Positions 1 through 6,415 of a stretch of DNA of 6,948 nucleotides are shown piece after piece. Position 1 is the stretch's first letter. Each line of letters opens with the position of its first letter. Made by a program: the position numbers and the translations under genes. Source of the stretch: a candidate division CSSED10-310 bacterium (GTDB lineage Bacteria; CSSED10-310; JAFGJC01); NCBI GenBank assembly GCA_016929305.1, contig JAFGJC010000485.1, forward strand, positions 1-6,948, read 5' to 3'. The notes beneath the pieces were generated by a model. That model was not told where the DNA came from and made no database searches. It worked only from the letters and a program-made list of their open reading frames with translations.

Positions 1-14
1 AACCTAATTATAAT

Positions 15-49
15 AAAAAATCCCGCCTAAAAACATGGCGGGATTTTTT
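15..49 (-). terminator. Rho-independent terminator, probably bidirectional
   Basis: A perfect 7-bp stem (TCCCGCC at 21-27 pairing with GGCGGGA at 37-43) encloses a 9-base loop. It is flanked by six A's (15-20) and six T's (44-49), which would extend the pairing and give a U-tract on either strand. It lies 17 bases past the stop codon of the leftward OB-fold gene, so its main role here is to end that transcript. The symmetry means it could also stop a rightward gene arriving from outside the window. Confidence 0.9.
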
Positions 50-65
50 GTGTCATATTCAACTG

Positions 66-1148
66 CTATTGATAGCAGAATTCAATCATGGCCAGTTCGC
101 CGACGATATCATAAGTATCCGGATTGGTGATCATGCTGTAAAAATGCAGATTCGACAGAGCTCCAACACCGGAAGGCCAGGAGAAGGGACCCAGAAAACT
201 TTCATCCGCTTGTTCGTCAGCTCTGACGGTAATTCTTGCGTAATCTAGGTTTTGAGACCATTCCGGCCAGAAGAAAAACATACCGCCGACTTCCAATGCG
301 ATATAAAGATCCAGAGTGAAATCCCGGGGGCAGAGGTTTCCGATTCGGAAATGAGCATCAAAGTTATCTCCGGAAACAAAACATATTTCCTCATCATGCC
401 CGTCGAAATAAAGTTGCAGAACAGGATTGCACCCGTCAGGTGGTGTGGGTGTGGGTGTCACATTCGGATTTGGTGTGGGTGTCGGATCGCCGCCGGGGCA
501 TTCCATATCAGCCTCATCCCTGGGGCGCACCTTAAACCGCGACCAGTGAAAATCATTGATGCCAGCTAAACACGCAAATATCGAGCCAACCGCCGGAGGT
601 TCCCATTCATATTTTCCAAGATACGTAAACTCACCGCTTCCATCATCGATTGCGATGTTTCCAAAACCATCAGGGGGCGAAAGAACCTGTGCGTTACGCA
701 CACGGATCAAACAGGATTCATACTCTTCTGAATCGGCATTACCCGTTGATAATTCAATGGGATCGGGAACTGCACCACCGCCCGTGATCTGTGGAGGAAA
801 CTCCGTTTCATCCGATGAATCAACTTCGGTTTTCTCATAATATTCTGTAACGATACCTACAACCGACACTTCATCACCTCTATTGGCAACGAGTCTTTGA
901 TCACGGTCGTAAATATACATGGCAGCCCATGGACCGCCACCGGGATCCGCAATCACAGTTCCGGAGTAGCCGAATCGACCCGTTTCGCAGGTAACAACAC
1001 CGTTAACCCGCACTCTGTCACCCTCAAATACTCCATTGTATTGCTGAATCTCCGCACAAGTTTTTGTGGGTGGTTCATCAGCAAACGCTCCGATGGCACC
1101 AAGAACCAACATAACCATAAAGCACATAACCTCAATCCTTAGTTTCAT
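66..1148 (-). CDS. Secreted OB-fold protein with Thr/Pro linker and shared C-terminal module
   Basis: 360 residues. The start is ATG at 1146-1148, preceded by AGGGGG with an 8-base gap. Residues 1-23 form a signal peptide (hydrophobic MVMLVLGAIG core, AFA before the likely cut), so the product is exported. Residues about 30-215 look like the YhcR/ExeM-type OB-fold region: a first half with VRVNGVV and a VVGIV strand, and a second half running from ESCLIRVRNAQV through IDDGSGEF to the characteristic ending FKVRPRDEADMEC. A Thr/Pro linker (about 222-237) leads to a C-terminal module (about 242-358) homologous to that of the neighbouring rightward gene. The mature chain has nine cysteines, which would allow disulfides outside the cytoplasm. 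In known families this OB-fold often accompanies extracellular nucleases, but no nuclease domain is present, so a binding role is more likely than catalysis. The exact function is unknown. Confidence 0.85.
   Translation of the reverse strand: MKLRIEVMCFMVMLVLGAIGAFADEPPTKTCAEIQQYNGVFEGDRVRVNGVVTCETGRFGYSGTVIADPGGGPWAAMYIYDRDQRLVANRGDEVSVVGIVTEYYEKTEVDSSDETEFPPQITGGGAVPDPIELSTGNADSEEYESCLIRVRNAQVLSPPDGFGNIAIDDGSGEFTYLGKYEWEPPAVGSIFACLAGINDFHWSRFKVRPRDEADMECPGGDPTPTPNPNVTPTPTPPDGCNPVLQLYFDGHDEEICFVSGDNFDAHFRIGNLCPRDFTLDLYIALEVGGMFFFWPEWSQNLDYARITVRADEQADESFLGPFSWPSGVGALSNLHFYSMITNPDTYDIVGELAMIEFCYQ
438..485 (-). repeat. Thr/Pro-rich linker coding repeat
   Basis: This is an imperfect TP-encoding repeat inside the OB-fold gene (residues about 222-237, PTPTPNPNVTPTPTPP). 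On the + strand the 12-mer TGGTGTGGGTGT occurs exactly at 441-452 and again at 471-482. It encodes an extended, flexible spacer between the OB region and the C-terminal module. Such low-complexity coding DNA can change length by slippage. A weaker equivalent (TPSAPTATPTP) separates the domains of the rightward secreted gene. Confidence 0.7.
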
Positions 1149-1156
1149 TTCTTGTA

Positions 1157-1162
1157 CCCCCT
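1157..1162 (-). promoter_or_regulatory. Ribosome binding site of the OB-fold gene
   Basis: The minus strand reads AGGGGG, 8 bases before the ATG at 1148. This fixes the start at the first methionine rather than at Met8, Met11 or Met13 inside the signal peptide. Confidence 0.75.
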
Positions 1163-1203
1163 AAATCAGTTTAAAGATTACTATCATACAACTGCTTATA
1201 TGT

Positions 1204-1233
1204 TATTTACTCCACTTATTCATTCATTGTCAA
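1204..1233 (-). promoter_or_regulatory. Possible leftward promoter for the OB-fold gene
   Basis: The minus strand has a perfect TTGACA -35 hexamer (1228-1233). At an 18-base spacing the -10 position reads TAAATA (1204-1209), a poor match. Better -10 look-alikes lie further downstream (TATAAG at 1195-1200, TATGAT at 1183-1188) but are badly spaced from this -35. A promoter must lie in this divergent region, but its exact position is uncertain. Confidence 0.3.
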
Positions 1234-1287
1234 TTTAGTTTTAAGTACAGATTGGGGTTGCACAAATAACTTACATTCATCACAGGC

Positions 1288-1316
1288 TTTACAGATTATT
1301 CATCACCGCATAAAAT
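1288..1316 (+). promoter_or_regulatory. Sigma70-type promoter for the rightward secreted gene
   Basis: TTTACA (1288-1293) and TAAAAT (1311-1316) are separated by exactly 17 bases, and each matches the sigma70 consensus at five of six positions. Transcription would begin at about 1323, giving a leader of about 50 bases that contains the ribosome binding site at 1358-1364. It also argues against the in-frame GTG at 1325 as start, because that codon would sit at the very 5' end of the message. Confidence 0.6.
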
Positions 1317-1357
1317 TATTAGTAGTGAAGGATTTGTGGATTCAAAATATTTTCAAC

Positions 1358-1364
1358 AAAGGAG
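1358..1364 (+). promoter_or_regulatory. Ribosome binding site deciding the start of the secreted amidotransferase-fold gene
   Basis: AAAGGAG lies 8 bases before an in-frame GTG (1373) and 11 bases before the adjacent ATG (1376). It rules out the upstream in-frame GTG at 1325. Either GTG or ATG could be used; they differ by one residue. Confidence 0.75.
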
Positions 1365-1375
1365 ATTTTAACGTG

Positions 1376-2812
1376 ATGCCTTTTAATAAAGTTCTTTTCA
1401 TGGTTGTCATATTCAGTATAGTAATTCCTGGAATAGCGTTGAGTGCTCGGTTTGTATTCGATGCTTCTTGTATACCCATGGCTGGGGATGCTGACTGGGT
1501 TGTTGATGGGGAGGTTCCAGATCCGTCAGGAGCAGGAACCCAGATGGATCGCAACGGTCAGTCCGAACCGCAACGATTTCCATCGCCGTATATCTGCGGC
1601 ATCGGTGCAGATACTCCGGAAACCTACTGGACAGGCGGTTATTCTGCCTGGGGTGTAGAACTCGCCAAATCGGGTCACTGGGTTGAATCGATCCCTCGTA
1701 ATTCGACATTGACATTTGGAGATTGCAACAATACGCAGGATTTAAGTTTTTATGATGTTCTGGTGCTGCCTGAACCACAGCTTCCATACAATGAATCTGA
1801 ATGTATCGCGATAAGAAACTTCGTAGCAAATGGTGGTGGACTGTTTTTGGTAGCAAACCATTGCGGTTCTGACAGGACGAGTAATCAATATGACTCAGCC
1901 CGTGTATTTGAAGAGATGGAAACTGCTCTGTACTTTGGTATTGAATTCGAAAGGGATCCTGATGGAGAAATTCATGATTTTTGTGACTGGGATGAATTGA
2001 ATAACAGAAATTTTCCTGATGATCCAAACGATCCGTTGATTCACGGTTTCTATGGTGATGTTCGAGCCATCGGTTTTCACAGTGCCACTGGAATAATTCT
2101 ACACCCCGAAAATAACAATTCTGTTCAGGCACATGCATGGCGAAACGATGAACCTCACGGCGATTTGAACGTAACCGTCGCGTCGTGCGAATACGGTAGC
2201 GGCCGAGTTGTCGCTATCGGCGACAGCGCACCAGCTGACGATGGTACCGGTGATTGGCGGGATGTTCTGATGAATGGCTGGTCTCACTCTACTACGTCAA
2301 ACAATATTCTGTTTATGAACGCCAGCCATTGGCTGACATCGCCAGATGTCCCTCCCATGCCGACCCGAACTCCCTGTCCCAATTACACACCCTGGCCCTA
2401 TTGTGAGGGAACTGCAACTCCGTCCGCACCTACCGCGACCCCGACACCCGTGCATACGCCTTCAACAGATCCGATTGTAAGCATATATACGAATAAGGTT
2501 TTTTATACGGGGGGAGACGATTTCATACTTACACTCGACATTGAAAATCCTGGTGCAGGGCGTAGCGTCGATCTCTACATCGTACTTCAAGTCGTTGATC
2601 TATTCTTCTTCTATCCTTCATGGTCATCCGATGTCGATTCACAACGCAGATATTTGAGCAGCAGCTATGCTTCGTCCGAGACGATATTCAGTTTTATCTG
2701 GCCCGATAATGCAGGCAGAATCGACAATGTTACGTTCTGGGCAGCCTTATTGGATCCGGCGACAAACACGCTGATCAGCAACTATGACTACACAACCTTC
2801 AGCGCGCTTTAA
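1376..2812 (+). CDS. Secreted amidotransferase-fold (DUF4350/ThuA-like) protein with shared C-terminal module
   Basis: 478 residues from the ATG at 1376; GTG at 1373 would add one. Residues 1-24 are a signal peptide (hydrophobic VLFMVVIFSIVIPGIALSA). Residues about 26-320 resemble the class I glutamine-amidotransferase-like fold of the DUF4350/ThuA-like type. Landmarks are FDAS followed by GDADWVVD near the N-terminus, the strand YDVLVLPEP (126-134), then FVANGGGLFLVANHCGSDR (149-167) and the late motif GSGRVVAIGDSAPADDG (274-290). The usual GxCxG nucleophile elbow of true amidotransferases is not visible, so glutaminase activity is unlikely. A Thr/Pro-rich linker (about 329-364) leads to a C-terminal module (366-478) homologous to that of the divergent OB-fold gene. 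The last 14 bases overlap the convergent phosphatase gene. Substrate and role are unknown; a polysaccharide- or cell-surface-related function is only a guess. Confidence 0.85.
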   Translation: MPFNKVLFMVVIFSIVIPGIALSARFVFDASCIPMAGDADWVVDGEVPDPSGAGTQMDRNGQSEPQRFPSPYICGIGADTPETYWTGGYSAWGVELAKSGHWVESIPRNSTLTFGDCNNTQDLSFYDVLVLPEPQLPYNESECIAIRNFVANGGGLFLVANHCGSDRTSNQYDSARVFEEMETALYFGIEFERDPDGEIHDFCDWDELNNRNFPDDPNDPLIHGFYGDVRAIGFHSATGIILHPENNNSVQAHAWRNDEPHGDLNVTVASCEYGSGRVVAIGDSAPADDGTGDWRDVLMNGWSHSTTSNNILFMNASHWLTSPDVPPMPTRTPCPNYTPWPYCEGTATPSAPTATPTPVHTPSTDPIVSIYTNKVFYTGGDDFILTLDIENPGAGRSVDLYIVLQVVDLFFFYPSWSSDVDSQRRYLSSSYASSETIFSFIWPDNAGRIDNVTFWAALLDPATNTLISNYDYTTFSAL

Positions 2813-3485
2813 GTGTCACTCCTGCCCAATATTGTTCAATGATTGGGATAACAGCACGTATATCAGGTCCTGGAACAACATGATCGGCAACGGATGCCAG
2901 CTCCTCGCTTTTACAATTGAATGCTATAGAACAACCAGCTGATTTCGCCACTTCAATGTCATTGAAATTATCGCCGATGAACACAGTTCTATTCATGGGC
3001 ATATTAAGTTCATGAGCCATTTTTCGCAGACCCGAAGCTTTATGTTCTATATCGAATGGCGTTGGAATAACGCCTTTAAGCATGTCCGCATCATCAAAAA
3101 CAAGATGATTCAGAAAAACATAATCAAAAAGTGTTTTGTAATCCGGTATTGCCTGATCCAGGGCAATATCCAGCGAGCCGGAGATAATACCGAGATAATG
3201 CGATTGTTTATGAAGGATATTGATTGTTTCGAGTGCCCCCTGCATTGGTTTTAACGCTTCGATCGCGAGCAGCAAATGGCTGCGATTAACCCGCATTTTT
3301 ATCCACATTTCCACATCTTTTTGCGCCCATTGCTCGTAAGTGATTTTACCTGTCCAGTATGCATTTGCCCAATATTCACGCTCTATCGGATCGGTGTTCA
3401 TCTTGTCATGCAAAGTCTGCCAGATGAACACAGTATCATCAATCAGGGTGCCGTCCACATCAAAACAAATCAGTAGTTTTTCCAT
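2799..3485 (-). CDS. HAD-superfamily phosphatase (phosphoserine-phosphatase-like)
   Basis: 228 residues from the ATG at 3483-3485. All four HAD motifs are present. Motif I is DVDGT, with nucleophile Asp9 and acid/base Asp11. Motif II is Ser102 in IISGS, motif III is Lys149, and motif IV is GDNFNDIEVAKSAG with Asp172 and Asp176 for magnesium. The insertion between motifs I and II (about 15-80) is a helical C1-type cap, as in SerB-like phosphatases. The product should be a cytoplasmic Mg-dependent phosphomonoesterase; the substrate cannot be read from sequence and phosphoserine is only one option. The start is chosen because GGAG (3495-3498) lies 9 bases upstream and the protein then begins MEKLLICFDVDGT, as is usual for the family. 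An in-frame ATG at 3527 would add 14 residues but has no ribosome binding site. It is transcribed away from the pilus-motor operon. Confidence 0.9.
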   Translation of the reverse strand: MEKLLICFDVDGTLIDDTVFIWQTLHDKMNTDPIEREYWANAYWTGKITYEQWAQKDVEMWIKMRVNRSHLLLAIEALKPMQGALETINILHKQSHYLGIISGSLDIALDQAIPDYKTLFDYVFLNHLVFDDADMLKGVIPTPFDIEHKASGLRKMAHELNMPMNRTVFIGDNFNDIEVAKSAGCSIAFNCKSEELASVADHVVPGPDIRAVIPIIEQYWAGVTLKAR

Positions 3486-3494
3486 GTATGCCAT

Positions 3495-3498
3495 CTCC
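3495..3498 (-). promoter_or_regulatory. Ribosome binding site deciding the start of the HAD gene
   Basis: GGAG on the minus strand is 9 bases from the ATG at 3485. The closer in-frame ATG (3492-3494) directly abuts it and could not be used from it. Confidence 0.65.
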
Positions 3499-3543
3499 GT
3501 AACGTTATGAAAGTGCTTCATACACATTCAAAGGCAAAACGGC

Positions 3544-3572
3544 ATTTTATTCGTCAGTGACCCAATGCGCAA
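3544..3572 (-). promoter_or_regulatory. Candidate leftward promoter for the HAD gene
   Basis: On the minus strand TAAAAT (3544-3549) forms a good -10 element, preceded at 17 bases by TTGCGC (3567-3572), a weak -35 that matches only TTG. The predicted start at about 3537 would leave a leader of about 50 bases. It is back to back with the rightward promoter of the pilus-motor genes, about 20 bases apart. Confidence 0.4.
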
Positions 3573-3590
3573 GTAACAATCAGCTCATAA

Positions 3591-3619
3591 TTGACGGATG
3601 GATTCAAAAGACGTAAAAT
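3591..3619 (+). promoter_or_regulatory. Sigma70-type promoter for the PilT-family operon
   Basis: TTGACG (3591-3596) and TAAAAT (3614-3619) are separated by exactly 17 bases, each five of six to consensus. Transcription would begin at about 3626, leaving about 30 bases of leader before the TTG start at 3656, with AGGAG in between. Confidence 0.65.
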
Positions 3620-3643
3620 TCGCCTCACAGTTTGTGTTAGATC

Positions 3644-3648
3644 AGGAG
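3644..3648 (+). promoter_or_regulatory. Ribosome binding site supporting a TTG start
   Basis: AGGAG sits 7 bases before TTG at 3656. An in-frame stop (TAA, 3650-3652) lies just ahead, so no earlier start in this frame is possible and the next ATG is over 30 codons further in. Confidence 0.8.
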
Positions 3649-3655
3649 ATAAGGA

Positions 3656-6415
3656 TTGATACGCAGAACATTTGACAGTTTCAAAAAGAGTTTCCATCCG
3701 ATAATCGAAGTTGGACAATGGCAGACAGATGCAGAGCGGGAGTCTGTTATTCAAAAAATCCTGGGAATGAAGAAATTTCCGATGAAGGAGCTTCTTGATG
3801 TTCTCGCTTCAGCATATACGATTTCAAATCGGAAAAATAAAACTGAGTTATTGCGTATCCTGGAAGATATCCTTATCAGAGCGAAACAAACGGAAGCAGG
3901 TGAAACACTAATTACATTGCTCAGAGATACGGCTGATCCAGAGATACGTGAAACGGTTATCCGCGTTTTATCCAAGATCGCTGATGATTCTCTTCTCCCC
4001 TCGATATTTGTTCTGTTTAGAAATCCCAAACGAAAATTTCGGTTGGCAGCGATGAAACTTATGGAAATGTATCCTCGGGAAACGATTGCAGCACAACTAT
4101 CCGATGAACTGATGAAAGGTACTTGGACCGATCTGGCTGACCCACTAAACTTTTTGTTTGGTATCGATCAGAATGCTGCGTTACAACCAAGCCGACGGGC
4201 GTTGGAAATTGGTAATGAAACGGATAAGGTCCAGGCGTTAAAAATATTAACTACTCTCAAAACCCCTGAAGCAATACGCGCTCTGGAATATGTTGTTGAA
4301 GATGAATCGGTGCGTATCCGAATGCAGGTTGCAAAAGCCTTCAGCCAGGTGCCGGGACCTATATCCATTCGTAATCTGGTAAAACTTGCTAACGATCCCA
4401 AACCCGATGTCATTTTAACCGCGCTTGACGGATTGCGAACAATGCGATCTCCTGCTGGTATACCTGCTGTATTGCATTGCATCAAACACGAAAATTTTTC
4501 AATACGGATACAAGCAATTGAAACTCTGGGTGAAATCGGAACGGCAGATGAGGTTGAGTATTTAACAAATGGATTAAAAGATTCGGATATCAGAATCCGG
4601 CAGGCTGCACTCGATGCCTTGGTTTCTTTGAGTCAAAATGAGGAAACTGATATTCCCAAATTTGTATCGATTTTGATGTCTGATCCAGATGTCAATGTAC
4701 GCCGAGCTGCTGCTCAGATACTTGGTCAGGTTGATGCTCCGGGGCTTTTTGAAAAACTCTTCGACTACCTTAAGGACGAAGACTGGTGGGTCAGAGAAAC
4801 GATTGCAGAAACATTGTCGAAGATCAAAGATGACCGGATATATCCCGCTGCGGTCGATTTGCTGGCAAATCCGGATCCATCTTTGCGCCGATATGCCATC
4901 GAAATCCTTGAGGGGTTGCAGGACAAACGAGCGCTTGTACCTTTGCTGAAAATGTTAAAGGATTCTGACTGGTGGGTGCGTGAACGTGCCATCAGCAGTC
5001 TTGGTAAAATCGGTGATAAAAAGATCGTACCCATCCTGGCAAATCTTCTTAGTATAAAAGAATTGGCTTACATTACGGCGGAAGCTCTAGGCGAAATCGG
5101 TGATGAGGAAGCTGGTGAATTTCTTTTAAAAGCTCTCGAAAACAATGATGCTGAAACAAAAATGATGATCATGACATCGCTGGGAAAGCTGCAGTATAAG
5201 CCAGCAATTCCTGTTATTGAATCACTGCTGTCGGACCCCAACAGAGAGATAAGGTTTCATGCGAAAGAGATTCTGACACGTTTGAAAGCCGATATTCGCG
5301 ATCTTGATCAGGTCACTTCCAGATGGTGGGAACAGCACGAATTCAGTCTTATGGACACATTGCTACTGGAAGTCCGTTATCGCAATGCGTCAGATTTGTT
5401 TCTGGTAAGCAATAATCCACCGCTGGCTCGTATTAAAGGTGAAATGATACCTTTAACGTCCGAAGTACTGACTGAAGATCAGATTATGGCCATGGCGGGA
5501 CAGATTTTAACTTCTGAACAGGAAATGCAGTTTAAAAATACCAATGATCTTGATTTTTCTTATGAGATTACCGGGGAGGGTCGTTTCCGGGGAAATATGT
5601 TTCGACACGCCCAGGGATTGAATCTGATTTTCCGGTTACTTCCGGAAGACATTCCTGCTCTGGCAAGCTTAAATCTGCCAGAATTTATTTATTCTCTTAC
5701 AAAGATGCGTCACGGACTCGTACTGGTTTCCGGTCCGGCATCATGTGGCAAGACAACCACACTTGCAGCGATCATCGATGAGATTAACACCACGCGAACA
5801 GATCATATCATCACACTTGAAGATCCCATCGAATACGTTCATTCTCGCAAAAACTGCCTTGTCACGCAGAGAGAAGTAGGACGACATACGCTTTCATTTG
5901 CCCGTGCACTTCGTGCTGCGCTCAGAGAAGATCCTGATGTCATTCTGGTGGGCGAATTGCGGGACCAGGAAACAATTTCGATGGCATTAACCGCCGCAGA
6001 AACGGGTCATTTGGTATTTGCCACGCTTCATGCGATATCCACGACAAAGACGATAGAGCGTATTATCGATACTTTTTCGTCAGGATGGAAAGATCATATT
6101 CAAACAATGCTCGCGGAGTCTCTTAAGGTAATTTTAACTCAACAGTTGATCCCATCAATCGATGGTGATTCACATGTGATAGCAATGGAAATTCTTGTGA
6201 ATACTCCTGCTATCGCCAGCTTGATCCGCGACAGCAAATTACACCAAATTCCTTCCATGATAACTACGGGACAGCAATATGGAATGATCGGGCTTGATCA
6301 GTCGCTGATGACACTTTTCCGTAACGGCGTGATCAGTATCGAGGATGCCTATACTAGAGCGCTTGATAAAAACCAGTTCGAACCGCATCTCAAGAGCGCC
6401 CGGGAGAAGAAATAA
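3656..6415 (+). CDS. HEAT-repeat / PilT-family ATPase fusion (type IV pilus motor)
   Basis: 919 residues with a TTG start. Residues about 44-546 form a HEAT-repeat solenoid; about eleven repeats are clear from 205 to 545 and more degenerate ones precede them. Two repeats carry the same DWWVRE signature (376-381, 438-443). Residues about 563-910 are a complete PilT-type ATPase: an N-terminal domain starting near RNASDLFLV, arginines in RFRGNMFR and IFRLLP, Walker A GPASCGKTTT (693-702), Asp box ITLEDPIEYVH (719-729), Walker B DVILVGELRD (761-770, Glu767), His box TGHLVFATLHA (783-793) and an AIRNLIRE-like stretch AIASLIRDSKLHQIPSMI. PilT proteins are normally about 350 residues, so the arm is extra. 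Family knowledge: hexameric cytoplasmic motors that depolymerise type IV pilin. Inferred: a PilT/PilU-like retraction subunit whose arm docks onto partners. Walker A keeps GxxxxGK[ST] but lacks the usual GPTGSGKST wording. Its stop overlaps the next gene's start. Confidence 0.93.
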   Translation: MIRRTFDSFKKSFHPIIEVGQWQTDAERESVIQKILGMKKFPMKELLDVLASAYTISNRKNKTELLRILEDILIRAKQTEAGETLITLLRDTADPEIRETVIRVLSKIADDSLLPSIFVLFRNPKRKFRLAAMKLMEMYPRETIAAQLSDELMKGTWTDLADPLNFLFGIDQNAALQPSRRALEIGNETDKVQALKILTTLKTPEAIRALEYVVEDESVRIRMQVAKAFSQVPGPISIRNLVKLANDPKPDVILTALDGLRTMRSPAGIPAVLHCIKHENFSIRIQAIETLGEIGTADEVEYLTNGLKDSDIRIRQAALDALVSLSQNEETDIPKFVSILMSDPDVNVRRAAAQILGQVDAPGLFEKLFDYLKDEDWWVRETIAETLSKIKDDRIYPAAVDLLANPDPSLRRYAIEILEGLQDKRALVPLLKMLKDSDWWVRERAISSLGKIGDKKIVPILANLLSIKELAYITAEALGEIGDEEAGEFLLKALENNDAETKMMIMTSLGKLQYKPAIPVIESLLSDPNREIRFHAKEILTRLKADIRDLDQVTSRWWEQHEFSLMDTLLLEVRYRNASDLFLVSNNPPLARIKGEMIPLTSEVLTEDQIMAMAGQILTSEQEMQFKNTNDLDFSYEITGEGRFRGNMFRHAQGLNLIFRLLPEDIPALASLNLPEFIYSLTKMRHGLVLVSGPASCGKTTTLAAIIDEINTTRTDHIITLEDPIEYVHSRKNCLVTQREVGRHTLSFARALRAALREDPDVILVGELRDQETISMALTAAETGHLVFATLHAISTTKTIERIIDTFSSGWKDHIQTMLAESLKVILTQQLIPSIDGDSHVIAMEILVNTPAIASLIRDSKLHQIPSMITTGQQYGMIGLDQSLMTLFRNGVISIEDAYTRALDKNQFEPHLKSAREKK
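6402..6406 (+). promoter_or_regulatory. Internal ribosome binding site for the second PilT gene
   Basis: GGGAG lies within the last codons of the HEAT-PilT gene, 8 bases before the ATG at 6415. Together with the TAATG stop/start overlap (6413-6417) it indicates translational coupling. Confidence 0.65.

Noticed and set aside
1195..1233. TATAAG (1195-1200) paired with the TTGACA at 1228-1233 as a minus-strand promoter
   Set aside because: The spacing is 27 bases, far beyond the 16-18 usable by sigma70 holoenzyme.
1325..1375. Upstream GTG at 1325 as start of the rightward secreted gene
   Set aside because: There is no ribosome binding site; it falls next to the predicted transcription start, and it would put 17 polar residues before the signal peptide. 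AAAGGAG at 1358-1364 points to 1373/1376.
1413..2138. Open frame of 241 codons on the minus strand inside the rightward secreted gene
   Set aside because: It has no ribosome binding site or recognisable domain, its composition is rich in His, Gln and Ser as expected for antisense reading, and it is fully covered by a gene with clear domains on the other strand.
3486..3527. N-terminal extension of the HAD phosphatase to the ATG at 3527
   Set aside because: No Shine-Dalgarno sequence precedes it, and the extension (MCMKHFHNVTEMAY) is not typical ahead of HAD motif I; the ATG at 3485 has GGAG at 9 bases.
4168..4485. Minus-strand open frame of 105 codons within the HEAT region
   Set aside because: It is antisense to a long, well-supported coding region and has no domain or ribosome binding site.
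5732..5761. Walker A of the HEAT-PilT protein as a dead nucleotide site
   Set aside because: GPASCGKTTT still satisfies GxxxxGK[ST], with Lys699 and Thr700 in place, and Walker B and the His box are intact; altered activity is possible but inactivity is not supported.
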